Positions 39,791-48,988 are shown, counted from the stretch's first letter. The stretch is DNA of 64,000 nucleotides from Gammaproteobacteria bacterium (GCA_016125505.1 WGLP01000007.1:124001-188000); one strand, 5' to 3'. Numbers and translations are program-made. The notes: generated by a model from the letters alone, not told the origin.

Positions 39791-39900
39791 ACGAAGAATG
39801 TATCTACGTCTTACAAGGCACGCGGTAAATACGTCCCTGTACGCTCGAGTGCCGCGTCCTTGCGGCACACGGCCTTGTAAGACGTAGATACATTCTTCGT
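39791..39900. repeat. Palindromic element, copy 2 (nirF-nirD gap)
   Basis: Outer arms 39791-39819 and 39872-39900 form a perfect 29-bp inverted repeat unrelated in sequence to the other copies. Inside are the 27-base core (39820-39846, one base different from copy 1) and a shorter inner hairpin (GTGCCGC/GCGGCAC). The core is on the plus strand, so relative to its operon it is reversed compared with copies 1 and 3. Starts 6 bases after the nirF stop. Confidence 0.92.
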
Positions 39901-39929
39901 ATTGAGCGTAGAAAATAAAGGTTAATTAA

Positions 39930-40400
39930 ATGTCACCCCAGACCACAGATTACAGTCCACTCGAACGTGCCTTGTTGAATAATTTTCAGCAGGGTTTCCC
40001 TTTGAGTCCACGTCCGTATGCCGAACTGGCGGCACAGTTGGGCGTGAGCGAGCAGGAAGTGATGACGACCCTCAAGGCCTTACAAGAGAACAAGACCATC
40101 AGTCGGGTCGGGCCGGTGTTCCGGGTTGGCGGTGTCGGCGCGAGCACCTTGGCGGCCATGGCAGTACCGCCGGCACGGCTTGAGGAGGTCGCGGCGATTG
40201 TCAGCGAATACGAAGCCGTCAATCACAATTATGAACGCGAGCATGATTTCAATCTCTGGTTTGTCGCGACCGCAACCGATGAGCATGCACTGCAGGCAAC
40301 ACTGGATGCGATCGAACAGCGTACCGGTCTGGCAGTAATGTATCTGCCCATGCTGGAGGATTATCACATCGACCTGGGTTTTGATCTGTTATGGACATGA
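39930..40400 (+). CDS. nirD: NirD, siroheme decarboxylase subunit
   Basis: 156 residues of the AsnC/Lrp-like NirDLGH family: winged-helix N-terminus (ERALLNNFQQGFPLSPRPYAELAAQLG) and RAM-like C-terminus (NHNYEREHDFNLWFVAT) with the conserved histidine. Together with the three following paralogues it removes acetate carboxyls from siroheme to give didecarboxysiroheme. Overlaps nirL by 10 bases. The D and G type share the NYEREH motif. Confidence 0.93.
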   Translation: MSPQTTDYSPLERALLNNFQQGFPLSPRPYAELAAQLGVSEQEVMTTLKALQENKTISRVGPVFRVGGVGASTLAAMAVPPARLEEVAAIVSEYEAVNHNYEREHDFNLWFVATATDEHALQATLDAIEQRTGLAVMYLPMLEDYHIDLGFDLLWT

Positions 40401-40945
40401 AGAACATGCCAACGGTATCACCCCTGCGGCGCAAGATTGCGCTGGACGCCATCGACAAGGCCTTGATTGCGGCCGTGCAGGGAGGCCTGCCGCTATGTGA
40501 ACGTCCGTATGCGGTGATTGCGCAACAGTTGGGTCTGGAAGAACAGACGGTCATTACCCGCCTGCAACGCCTGCAGGAACAGGGCGCGATCAAGCGGTTT
40601 GGTGTCATCGTCCGTCATCACGAACTGGGTTATCGTGCTAATGCCATGGTGGTGTTCGATGTTCATGATGATGACGTGGCACGCCTCGGCCATTGTATCG
40701 GCAAGTTTGAATATGTGACGCTGTGCTATCGCCGTCCGCGCGTATTGCCGGACTGGCCGTATAACCTGTTTTGCATGATTCATGGCAAGGACCGTGATGC
40801 CGTATTGGCGCACGTGGCGGAACTGCGGCAACGCTGCGGTCTCGAGGATGTGCCCCATGCCGTCCTGTTCAGTAAGCGACGGTTCAAGCAGCGCGGTGCC
40901 GTGTATCGCACCGAAGATAAACCCAAGACAGCAATCGAGGCCTGA
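40391..40945 (+). CDS. nirL: NirL, siroheme decarboxylase subunit
   Basis: 184 residues, same fold as nirD, with FGVIVRHHELGYRANAMVVFDV and LCYRRPRVLPDWPYNLFCMIHG, the L/H subtype signature containing conserved histidine and tyrosine residues. It starts inside nirD (10-base overlap), so the pair is translationally coupled. Confidence 0.92.
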   Translation: MDMKNMPTVSPLRRKIALDAIDKALIAAVQGGLPLCERPYAVIAQQLGLEEQTVITRLQRLQEQGAIKRFGVIVRHHELGYRANAMVVFDVHDDDVARLGHCIGKFEYVTLCYRRPRVLPDWPYNLFCMIHGKDRDAVLAHVAELRQRCGLEDVPHAVLFSKRRFKQRGAVYRTEDKPKTAIEA

Positions 40946-40948
40946 GCC

Positions 40949-41398
40949 ATGTCACTATCCCAGCTGGACAGGAACATCATCAACCGCTGGCAGGGTGGGG
41001 TACCGCTGACGGCAAGACCTTACGCTGTAATGGCAGAGGAGCTGGGTGTCGAAGAAGTGACCCTGCTGGATCGCCTGCAGTATTTACTGGATACCGGTGC
41101 GCTGAGCCGCTTTGGCCCCCTGTACAACATCGAACAGCTTGGCGGCAGCTTTTGCCTTGCCGCGATGGCGGTGCCCGCCGCGCGCTTTGACGAGGTGGTG
41201 GAACAGGTCAACGCGCATCCGGAGATTGCGCACAACTATCAACGCGAGCACGAACTGAATATGTGGTTCGTCATCGCCACCGAATTACCGCCGCAGATCG
41301 AAGAGGTCGCGCAACAGATCGAACAGGAAACCGGGCTGCAGGTGTATCGTTTTCCCAAGCAGCAGGAATTTTTCGTCGAACTAAAATTGACGGTATAG
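40949..41398 (+). CDS. nirG: NirG, siroheme decarboxylase subunit
   Basis: 149 residues. Like nirD it has HNYQREHELNMWFVIAT and the RFGPLYNIEQLGG region, placing it in the D/G subtype. Three bases after nirL and four before nirH. Confidence 0.92.
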   Translation: MSLSQLDRNIINRWQGGVPLTARPYAVMAEELGVEEVTLLDRLQYLLDTGALSRFGPLYNIEQLGGSFCLAAMAVPAARFDEVVEQVNAHPEIAHNYQREHELNMWFVIATELPPQIEEVAQQIEQETGLQVYRFPKQQEFFVELKLTV

Positions 41399-41402
41399 GT
41401 GT

Positions 41403-41942
41403 ATGGCGTCGATTGCCCGCATACAGACAGATAAAGTGAGCCCCGATATGGTGGACGCCCTCGATCGGCAATTGATTGTGCTGACCCAGGCTGGACTGCC
41501 CTTGCTGAAAAACCCGTATGCACTGATTGCGACAAAACTCGGCATCAGCGAAGGCGAGGTATTGCAACGCATGCAGTCGATGCTCGAACGTGGGGTGATT
41601 CGCCGCATTGGCGCCGTACCGAATCATTACAAGCTGGGTTACCGCGCCAACGGCATGAGCGTCTGGGACGTTGCCGATGATCGGCTGGATCAGCTAGGCC
41701 GTGCGATCGGCCAGCTGAGTTTCGTCAGCCACTGTTATCAGCGCCCGCGGCAATTGCCGATCTGGCCGTATAACCTGTTTGCCATGGTGCACGCGCATAC
41801 CCGCGAGGAGGCCATGGCGTATGTCGCTCAGATCCAGGCCTTGCTGGGCGATGCCTGCCGCGGCCACGATGTGTTGTTCAGCAGCCGGATACTCAAGAAG
41901 ACCGGCTTACGTTTGCAAAAAACGACCTTACCAGGAAACTAG
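41403..41942 (+). CDS. nirH: NirH, siroheme decarboxylase subunit
   Basis: 179 residues of the L/H subtype: RIGAVPNHYKLGYRANGMSVWDV and HCYQRPRQLPIWPYNLFAMVH. It pairs with NirG as NirL does with NirD, so the cluster carries the full alternating D-L-G-H set. The nirJ gene begins 3 bases later. Confidence 0.92.
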   Translation: MASIARIQTDKVSPDMVDALDRQLIVLTQAGLPLLKNPYALIATKLGISEGEVLQRMQSMLERGVIRRIGAVPNHYKLGYRANGMSVWDVADDRLDQLGRAIGQLSFVSHCYQRPRQLPIWPYNLFAMVHAHTREEAMAYVAQIQALLGDACRGHDVLFSSRILKKTGLRLQKTTLPGN

Positions 41943-41945
41943 CCT

Positions 41946-43142
41946 ATGTTTCGTATCACACGCTATATGCAGGAACTCCACGACCCGCAGCCGGTGGGAC
42001 CACGGCGGGATCCACCCGGACCCGTGGTGATCTGGAATCTGATCCGCCGCTGTAATCTCACCTGTAAACACTGTTACTCCATTTCGGCGGACAAGGATTT
42101 TCCGGGTGAACTCAGCACACAACAGGTATATGGGGTGATGGATGACCTGAAGGCCTTTCATGTCCCGGTATTGATCCTGTCCGGCGGTGAACCCTTGTTG
42201 CGGCCGGATATCTTCGAGATCTCCAAACGCGCCAAGGCGATGGGTTTCTATGTGGGGCTGTCGACCAATGGCACTCTGATTGATGAATCGAATATCGCCG
42301 CTATCGCCGAAGTCGGTTACGACTATGTTGGTATCAGTATCGATGGCCTGCGGGATACGCACGATCGCTTTCGCCGGCGCATCGGGGCCTTTGATGAATC
42401 GATGCGCGGGATCCGTCTGTGTCGGGAGGCAGGCATCAAGGTCGGCATGCGCTTTACCCTCACCCAGGATAACGCCCACGAATTACCTGCACTGCTGCAG
42501 ATCATGGAAGCCGAGCAGGTGGACAAGTTTTACCTCTCCCACCTGAACTACGCCGGTCGTGGTAACAAGAATCGCAAAGACGATGTGGTGCACCTGCTGA
42601 CCCGGCAGGCCATGGACCTGTTATTTGATACCTGCTGGGCAGATGTCGAGGCCGGACGCCAGCGGGAGTTTGTCACCGGCAACAACGATGCCGATGGCGT
42701 GTATTTGTTGCAATGGATTGCGCAACGTTTCCCGGAACGCCTTGCACACATGCGTCAGGTGCTGGCCAACTGGGGTGGCAATTCATCCGGCGTGAATATC
42801 GCCAACATCGACAATCTCGGTAACGTGCATCCGGATACCTTCTGGTGGCACTACAATCTGGGCAATGTAAAACAGCGGCGGTTCTCCGAGATCTGGCCGG
42901 ACATTTCCGATCCGCTCATGGCCGGCCTCAAGCAGCGGCCACGTCCGGTAGAAGGACGTTGCGGACAGTGCGGTTACCTGGATGTGTGTAACGGTAATAC
43001 CCGCGTGCGTGCGCATCAGCTCACCAATAATTTCTGGGCCGAAGACCCGGCCTGTTATCTGAGCGATGAGGAGATTGGTGTCAGCGGTTATGGAGAACGC
43101 TTGAAAGTGACGCCGTATTCACGGCAGACGAAATCCGCCTGA
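41946..43142 (+). CDS. nirJ: NirJ, radical SAM heme d1 synthase
   Basis: 398 residues: radical SAM motif CNLTCKHC, the LILSGGEPLLRPD segment, and a SPASM-like C-terminal cysteine region (CGQCGYLDVCNGN...DPACYLSDEE). NirJ replaces two propionates of didecarboxysiroheme on the way to heme d1. Cytoplasmic. Confidence 0.95.
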   Translation: MFRITRYMQELHDPQPVGPRRDPPGPVVIWNLIRRCNLTCKHCYSISADKDFPGELSTQQVYGVMDDLKAFHVPVLILSGGEPLLRPDIFEISKRAKAMGFYVGLSTNGTLIDESNIAAIAEVGYDYVGISIDGLRDTHDRFRRRIGAFDESMRGIRLCREAGIKVGMRFTLTQDNAHELPALLQIMEAEQVDKFYLSHLNYAGRGNKNRKDDVVHLLTRQAMDLLFDTCWADVEAGRQREFVTGNNDADGVYLLQWIAQRFPERLAHMRQVLANWGGNSSGVNIANIDNLGNVHPDTFWWHYNLGNVKQRRFSEIWPDISDPLMAGLKQRPRPVEGRCGQCGYLDVCNGNTRVRAHQLTNNFWAEDPACYLSDEEIGVSGYGERLKVTPYSRQTKSA

Positions 43143-43168
43143 CCCTTAGCCGAGGACATTCCCGTATT

Positions 43169-44719
43169 ATGATCACGATGTTCCGTTTGTTTTGCATCCT
43201 TGTTTCGTTCATGGCGTGCGGTCTGGCCATGGCACTCGATGCAAATCAGCTGTTTCAAACACACTGCGCCAGCTGTCACAACCCGGATCGGCTCGGCGCC
43301 ATGGGACCGGCATTGCTGCCGGAGAATCTCGGTCGTCTGAAAAAGACGGAGGCGGCCAAGGTGATTGCAGAAGGACGTGCCGCCACGCAAATGCCCGGCT
43401 TCGCCGGGAAGTTAGGTCCGGAGGAAATCCAGGCACTGGTGACTTATATATATACACCGCCTGCCAACGAGCCGGTGTGGGATGCGACGGCCATCAACAA
43501 AAGTCACATCGTGCAGTACAAACCGGGCACGCTGCCGGATAAGCCGGTCTTTACCGCCGACCCGATGAATTTATTCATCGTGGTCGAACTGGGCGATCAT
43601 CATGCCACGATCCTGGATGGCGACAAGCTGGTGCCGATTCATCGTTTCAAGACGCGCTTTGCCCTGCACGGTGGTCCGAAGTATTCGCCCGATGGCCGTT
43701 ATGTCTATTTTGCTTCGCGTGACGGCTGGATCAGCAAGTACGACATCTACAATCTGAAAACCGTGGCGGAGATCCGCGCCGGCATCAACACACGCAACCT
43801 GGCGGTCTCCCACGACGGTCGCTTTGTGCTGGTGGGGAATTACTTGCCGCATACCCTGGTGTTGCTGGATGCGCGTGACCTCTCACTGATGAAGATTATT
43901 CCGGTCCAGGACGATTTTGGTCACAGTTCCCGTGTCAGCGCGGTGTATACCGCACCGCCACGCAAGAGTTTTATTGTCGCGCTCAAGGACCTCCCCGAGG
44001 TTTGGGAGATTCCGTATAGCGAGGATGCCGAGCCGATCTATCCGGGCTATGTGCACGATTACAAAATGGGTGAAGGGATCGCGGTCAAGGGCCAGTTCGG
44101 GATACGCCGGATCAAACTGGACGATTACCTGGATGATTTCTTTTTTGACCAGCATTACACCTATCTCATCGGCGCCGCGCGCAATGCCAAAAACGGCCAG
44201 GTCATCAACCTGATCGTCGGCCGTAAGATCGCGGATGTCGATCTGACGGGGATGCCGCATCTGGGTTCGGGGATTACCTGGGACGTGGATGGCAGGACCG
44301 TGCTTGCGACGCCGAATCTGAAGAGCGGCGAGATCAGTATTATCGATATGAAGACCTGGAAGACCATCAAACGTATCAAGACCGACGGGCCGGGTTTCTT
44401 CATGCGCAGTCACCCGGAATCACCCTATGTCTGGGCCGACGTCTTTTTCGGCCCGCACCGCGATGAAGTGCACATCATCGACAAACAGAAACTGGAAATC
44501 GTGAAGACACTGCGGCCGGTGCCGGACAAGACCTCCGCCCATGTCGAGTTTGACCGTTACGGCAAGTACGCCCTGTTGAGTATCTGGGATATGGATGGTG
44601 CGGTGATCGTCTACGATGCGAAGACCTTGCAGGAGATCAAGCGGCTGCCCATGGTCAAGCCGTCAGGCAAATACAATGTCTATAACAAAATTCACTACGA
44701 GGAAGGCACTAGTCATTGA
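43169..44719 (+). CDS. nirN: NirN, cytochrome c / d1-type dihydro-heme d1 dehydrogenase
   Basis: 516 residues with signal peptide, a cytochrome c domain (CASCH near residue 35) and a d1-type propeller (RFALHGGPKYSPDGRYVYFASRDG; C-terminus GKYNVYNKIHYEEG). It resembles NirS but is shorter, matching NirN, which oxidises the last heme d1 precursor before transfer to NirS. ATG 43169 or ATG 43178 may be used. End of the nir operon. Confidence 0.93.
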   Translation: MITMFRLFCILVSFMACGLAMALDANQLFQTHCASCHNPDRLGAMGPALLPENLGRLKKTEAAKVIAEGRAATQMPGFAGKLGPEEIQALVTYIYTPPANEPVWDATAINKSHIVQYKPGTLPDKPVFTADPMNLFIVVELGDHHATILDGDKLVPIHRFKTRFALHGGPKYSPDGRYVYFASRDGWISKYDIYNLKTVAEIRAGINTRNLAVSHDGRFVLVGNYLPHTLVLLDARDLSLMKIIPVQDDFGHSSRVSAVYTAPPRKSFIVALKDLPEVWEIPYSEDAEPIYPGYVHDYKMGEGIAVKGQFGIRRIKLDDYLDDFFFDQHYTYLIGAARNAKNGQVINLIVGRKIADVDLTGMPHLGSGITWDVDGRTVLATPNLKSGEISIIDMKTWKTIKRIKTDGPGFFMRSHPESPYVWADVFFGPHRDEVHIIDKQKLEIVKTLRPVPDKTSAHVEFDRYGKYALLSIWDMDGAVIVYDAKTLQEIKRLPMVKPSGKYNVYNKIHYEEGTSH

Positions 44720-44777
44720 TAGCGCCACAGTCGTTCTGGGAAAGATTTTAAAAAGGTATCACTACGCGAGATATGTG

Positions 44778-44883
44778 AGGTTAGATGACCTACTACTTTG
44801 GGACCATATGCCGCAGGGATGCGGCATATGAGCGTACAGGGATGTATTCACCGCGTGTCCCAAAGTAGTAGGTTGTCTAACCT
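44778..44883. repeat. Palindromic element, copy 3 (after nirN)
   Basis: Outer arms 44778-44804 and 44857-44883 match over 27 bases; the only two exceptions are G-U pairs in the plus-strand RNA. The inner hairpin is a perfect 11 bp around loop GGGA (44805-44830), and the 27-base core (44830-44856, reverse orientation) carries GUACAGGGAUGU in the plus-strand RNA, on the same strand as the nir operon. It lies between the convergent nirN and YkgJ-type genes and could end or stabilise the nir transcript. Confidence 0.92.
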
Positions 44884-44904
44884 GATCAGAATAAGAACAG
44901 CAAT

Positions 44905-45819
44905 TTAGTCGTCGATATACTTCGCGTTTGGATCTTCGCGCTTCGCCAGCTCTTCCGCGAGTTTGAATTTCGCTTCGATGACGTCCTTGCGTTCTTCGTA
45001 ACGTTTCTCGTAGGCATCCTTGACCAGGGGTACCGTGACGACGCCAAACATGATCTGGTCACAGAGGCGTATCCCAAAACGCACGAGTTCAAAATCATCG
45101 TCGACGAGTTGTTGATAATACTCGTCCGTGAGGTCGTAGACCTTGCGGAAATTCGGTGAGGTGATGAATTTGCGGAAACGGTCCACGTCATAACACGCCA
45201 TAAAAAAGAAATCGAAACTCATCTGGCTGGGCTTGCCGATGGTCGGACCGGCGGATTTCTTTTTCAGAACCAGCTTGTACCACGGATAGTTAAACTCATC
45301 GTAGTCTTTGACGCCTTGTTCCTCGCGGTATTGATCCACGGTCAGTTCGCGCTTCTCCTGATGCCCGGTGCAATGTTGTTCCTTGACGATGAAGTAGTGC
45401 TGTTCTTCACCTTCGGCCTTGAATGACTTCATATTCATCAGGCCCAAGGGGTAGTAGCGACAGGCGGCGGGGCGATCTTCGTAAACGCCGCAGCCGTTAT
45501 CGCCATCAAGCAGTTTACAGATGGGCACGTTGTCTTCGGTACGCAACTTGATCCCGGGCAGCCCCTGACCGTCAATGGTGAAGGGGACGGTGTAGGTCTT
45601 GAGAAATTCACCGGAACTCAGGTTGAGACGCTTTTTCAGCCGCAGAATGTCATACGGGGTCACCGTAATATCCGCCTGCTTACAACAGGCGTTGAAGCAG
45701 GAAATGCCCTTGTAGCAGCTGAAGCGGATCTTGCTTGTGCCGGAGAGTTTGACCGGCTCGACCGGGTTCTTGTAGGGCAGATCGAATTGGAAATGGAATT
45801 TGTTATCTTCAGAGTCCAT
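44905..45819 (-). CDS. YkgJ-type cysteine-cluster protein
   Basis: 304 residues from ATG 45819. The N-terminal half has the cysteine cluster of the YkgJ (zinc/iron-chelating) family: FSCYKGISCFNACCKQ, CGVYEDRPAACRYYPLG. The C-terminal half (about 170 residues, rich in charged helices) is an added part that I do not recognise. Related proteins occur near apr genes of sulfur oxidisers, but the role is unknown. The upstream in-frame extension (to 45984) runs through the aprA terminator and is not likely translated. Confidence 0.82.
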   Translation of the reverse strand: MDSEDNKFHFQFDLPYKNPVEPVKLSGTSKIRFSCYKGISCFNACCKQADITVTPYDILRLKKRLNLSSGEFLKTYTVPFTIDGQGLPGIKLRTEDNVPICKLLDGDNGCGVYEDRPAACRYYPLGLMNMKSFKAEGEEQHYFIVKEQHCTGHQEKRELTVDQYREEQGVKDYDEFNYPWYKLVLKKKSAGPTIGKPSQMSFDFFFMACYDVDRFRKFITSPNFRKVYDLTDEYYQQLVDDDFELVRFGIRLCDQIMFGVVTVPLVKDAYEKRYEERKDVIEAKFKLAEELAKREDPNAKYIDD

Positions 45820-45984
45820 GGGTTTACTCGCTCTCGGACAGCTAATAAGTATCTGATTTTCAGGCTGGACCTGTTGGATAGTGCGGATCCAGGGTCGTGA
45901 TCTTACCATATTTTGACCAGCAGTTGTCCTCTGTTGTCCCGGCATGGGGACAGTCGGTGTGCCGGGCGTATTTTCTCCGCACAT

Positions 45985-46010
45985 AAAAAAACGGGGCCTT
46001 GCGGCCCCGT
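45985..46010 (-). terminator. Terminator after aprA
   Basis: On the minus strand, hairpin ACGGGGCC/GGCCCCGT with a 4-base loop, followed by a T-run, 27 bases beyond the aprA stop. Confidence 0.92.
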
Positions 46011-46036
46011 CCTGTGTTACTTGCAGATCACTGTTC

Positions 46037-48049
46037 TTAATGGCCGCCGGCCTTGAACAGTTTGGTCTTGTCGACCAGATCCACGTGGGCGCGCTTGAAG
46101 CAGGTCCAGGTGTGGGTCTTCTTGTCGTACACAGAGTTCACGAAGCACTTCCAGTTTTCTTCGTCGACGAAGTTCTTGTCGGCGCGATAGTAGAAGCCCG
46201 GGTAACGGGATTCTTCACGGAACTGAATGTGTTTCATGTGTGCTTCCGCGGTGAGGATGCGGTGATAGTTTTCCCAGGCACGGAGGAGTTCGTGCAGGTC
46301 TTTCGCGCGCATCTTCTGGGCGTCTTCCTTCAGCATTTCCAGCTTCTCTTCAGCCACCTGGAGCATGTGCCCGTTGGTGGTGTAGTAAGTGGCAACACCG
46401 GCGACGTACTCGTCCATGATCTTCTGCAGACGGAACTGCAGCATCTTCGGCGTGATATACATCGGGTTGACGTCGATAGCGGTGGTGTAATCCTTGTGTT
46501 CAAGGTAGTTACGGACCGGCTTGTAGATATCTTCAACCAGCGTGTTAACGTCGGTGTCCAGTTCAGGCTTGTGATCTTTGTTGTCGATAACAAACTTGAC
46601 CATGGACTTCGCGCACAGGCGGCCTTCGGCGTGTGAGCCGGAGGAGAACTTGTGACCGGAAGCGCCTACGCCGTCACCAGCGGTGAACAGACCCTTGACG
46701 GTGGTCATGGAGCGGTAGCCCCAGTTCCAGCCCTTCGGCAGGTGGCCAGGAATGCCGTCACCCAGCCCTTCGTCAGTCGGGGCGCCCACGTCGGTCGGAC
46801 CGGATACCCAGATGCCGCAGCAGCCGGAGTGTGAACCCAACAGGTACGGTTCGGTCGGCATCAATTCTGAGTTCTTCTTCTCAGGTTCGATGTTCTCACC
46901 AACCCAGATACCGCATTGGCCAACGCACATATCCAGGAAGTCTTCCCAGGCTTCGGCTTCGAGGTGCTTCACTTCGCGCGGTGACAGGGTTTCTTTCAGC
47001 TTGGCCAGGGCGGTAACGGTGTCCATGTAAATCGGACCGCGACCTTCCTTCATTTCCTTCAGCATCAGGTGATTACGCAGGCAAGAAGCCGGTACTGCAG
47101 CCTGACCATACGGAGGATAGTCGTTCAGCAGTTCCTTGTTCTTTTGCATGTACACTTCGCCGAAGGCGTTGGTGGCTTGGGCCTTGAACAGCAGGAACCA
47201 CGCGCCTACCGGACCGTAACCGTCTTTGAAACGGGCAGGTACGAAGCGGTTTTCCATCATGGTCAACTCAGCGCCGGCTTCAGCAGCCATCGCGTAGGTA
47301 GAACCGGCGTTCCACACCGGGTACCAGGCACGACCGGTGCCTTCACCCACTGAACGCGGACGGAAGATGTTTACGCAGCCACCGGCGACCAGCAGGCAAG
47401 CCTTGAACTTGTAAACGTGTACGGTGTTTTCACGGACGGAGAAACCAACGGCACCGGCAACGCGGTTGCTGTCGTTCTTGTCGTTTACCAGCTTCACGAT
47501 GAAGATGCGCTCTTCGATGTTTTCGGTGCCGAGTGCCTTCTTGGCAGCTTCAGCCACGATCCACTTGTAGCTTTCACCGTTGATCATGATTTGCCACTTA
47601 CCGGAACGTACCGGCTTACCACCGTCTTTTAACGGGGTCAGGCCTTGTGAACCGTCGTGACGCTCACCGTTTTCGTCGGTCTTCCAAATGGGCAGACCCC
47701 ATTCTTCGAACAGGTGTACGGATTCGTCAACGTGGCGGCCCAGGTCATAGGCCAGGTCGTCGCGGGTGATACCCATCAGGTCGTTGGAGACCATGCGTGC
47801 ATAGTCAGCCGGATCCTGTTCGGTACCGATGTAGGTGTTGATGGCTGACAGACCTTGCGCAACGGCACCGGAGCGGTCCATTGCGGCCTTGTCGACCAGT
47901 TTTACTTTGATGTTATGACCAGCTTTCTTTGCAGCATCCAGCCAGGGGCCGATTTCGTATGCCGCGCCGCAAGCAGCCATACCGCCGCCAATGATGAGGA
48001 TGTCTACCTCTTCCTGGACGACTTCTGGATTACCAAATGTTCCTGCCAT
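46037..48049 (-). CDS. aprA: AprA, APS reductase alpha subunit
   Basis: 670 residues, FAD-binding (ILIIGGGMAACGAAYEIG), with the AprA signature regions MDRSGAVAQGLSAINTYIG, YKWIVAEAAK and the C-terminal KNFVDEENWKCFVNS. In sulfur oxidisers it runs in reverse, joining sulfite and AMP to APS. Cytoplasmic heterodimer with AprB, whose gene lies 36 bases upstream. Electrons leave to the Qmo/Hdr complex. Confidence 0.97.
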   Translation of the reverse strand: MAGTFGNPEVVQEEVDILIIGGGMAACGAAYEIGPWLDAAKKAGHNIKVKLVDKAAMDRSGAVAQGLSAINTYIGTEQDPADYARMVSNDLMGITRDDLAYDLGRHVDESVHLFEEWGLPIWKTDENGERHDGSQGLTPLKDGGKPVRSGKWQIMINGESYKWIVAEAAKKALGTENIEERIFIVKLVNDKNDSNRVAGAVGFSVRENTVHVYKFKACLLVAGGCVNIFRPRSVGEGTGRAWYPVWNAGSTYAMAAEAGAELTMMENRFVPARFKDGYGPVGAWFLLFKAQATNAFGEVYMQKNKELLNDYPPYGQAAVPASCLRNHLMLKEMKEGRGPIYMDTVTALAKLKETLSPREVKHLEAEAWEDFLDMCVGQCGIWVGENIEPEKKNSELMPTEPYLLGSHSGCCGIWVSGPTDVGAPTDEGLGDGIPGHLPKGWNWGYRSMTTVKGLFTAGDGVGASGHKFSSGSHAEGRLCAKSMVKFVIDNKDHKPELDTDVNTLVEDIYKPVRNYLEHKDYTTAIDVNPMYITPKMLQFRLQKIMDEYVAGVATYYTTNGHMLQVAEEKLEMLKEDAQKMRAKDLHELLRAWENYHRILTAEAHMKHIQFREESRYPGFYYRADKNFVDEENWKCFVNSVYDKKTHTWTCFKRAHVDLVDKTKLFKAGGH

Positions 48050-48085
48050 GGTTGTTACCTCTTATTCTCTCAATCTCTTGGTGAG

Positions 48086-48553
48086 TTACTTGCGGATCAG
48101 TTCGCTCGGGTTACCTGCGCGGTAGCCGTTGCACTGTACGAAGTAGCCGTTGTCAGCGATCTTGCTCAGATCAGCAGCCGGTTTACCGCCGTACGGATCG
48201 ATAGAACCTTCCGGGGTGGTACGGATCGGGAACTTGAAGCGCTTGAGGGTCCCGTTACGGAACTTGATGGTCCACATGATGGAATCGGAACCACGCAGTG
48301 GTTGTACAGAGCCACCGAGCGGTACGATGTCAGCATAGTGACGAGCTTCGATCGCATTTTGCGGGCAAATCTTCACGCAGCTGTAGCATTCCCAGCATTG
48401 TTCCGGTTCCTGGTTATATGATTTCATAGCGTGACCGGTTTCAGAGCCGTCCTTGTCCAGACGCATCAGGTCGTGCGGGCAGATATACATGCACGCAGTC
48501 TTATCCTGGCCCTTACAACCATCGCACTTGTCAGTACGTACGAATGTAGGCAT
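48086..48553 (-). CDS. aprB: AprB, APS reductase beta subunit
   Basis: 155 residues with two [4Fe-4S] ferredoxin clusters (CDGCKGQDKTACMYICP and CWECYSCVKICPQNA) and the C-terminal tail that wraps around AprA. Starts at ATG 48553 with a purine-rich AGAGGAG upstream. First gene of the aprBA operon, preceded by a long structured leader. Confidence 0.97.
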   Translation of the reverse strand: MPTFVRTDKCDGCKGQDKTACMYICPHDLMRLDKDGSETGHAMKSYNQEPEQCWECYSCVKICPQNAIEARHYADIVPLGGSVQPLRGSDSIMWTIKFRNGTLKRFKFPIRTTPEGSIDPYGGKPAADLSKIADNGYFVQCNGYRAGNPSELIRK

Positions 48554-48937
48554 GTTTCTAACTCCTCTTTCTTAGTTAACTAAAAATTGAAGCTTCTACT
48601 TCCACACTCACTGTTGCCAGCAAGCGTGAGGAAGACGTGTGTGCCTGAGCGCTCAGGCAAATATTTCTCTACCAAGTCAGGCTTGAAGGAACCGACTGGT
48701 TCCGGCCTCGTACCACAAGTCAGGGGCCAGAAATTCCCGGTCAGCGAAGCTCTCCGGGCCGCCTAAATTAACGACTTTTAGCCGCAAAATAAAGGCATAT
48801 TTCCTTTAAAAACCATAGTATTACATTGATTGGTATAAGCGTTATTTATGCACTGAAAATGCCCGTAATTACTTGGTTTTGCGCGGCGGTACTCTACAAA
48901 AATCTGCGGATTGCGGGTATGTCCCATAGTGAATAGG
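48554..48937 (-). promoter_or_regulatory. aprBA leader with several hairpins
   Basis: 384 bases without a gene between the sat terminator and aprB. Reading the minus strand, it has a GC-rich block with stems CCCGG/CCGGG (48754-48758, 48736-48740), GGCC/GGCC (48725, 48704), GGAACC/GGTTCC (48698-48703, 48688-48693) and the 16-base palindrome GCCTGAGCGCTCAGGC (48643-48658). An AT-rich part around 48790-48870 probably holds the promoter. The packing of stems into about 130 bases suggests a structured RNA, possibly a riboswitch or a protein-binding leader. This is inference. Confidence 0.5.
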
Positions 48938-48968
48938 AAAAAAAACCCGCTGGTGAGGCGGGTTTTTT
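48938..48968. terminator. Bidirectional-type terminator after sat
   Basis: A-run, CCCGC/GCGGG hairpin, T-run. Lies 21 bases beyond the sat stop and separates sat from the aprBA leader, so aprBA needs its own promoter. Confidence 0.93.
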
Positions 48969-48988
48969 GTCGACCAAGTTAGTCAGTT

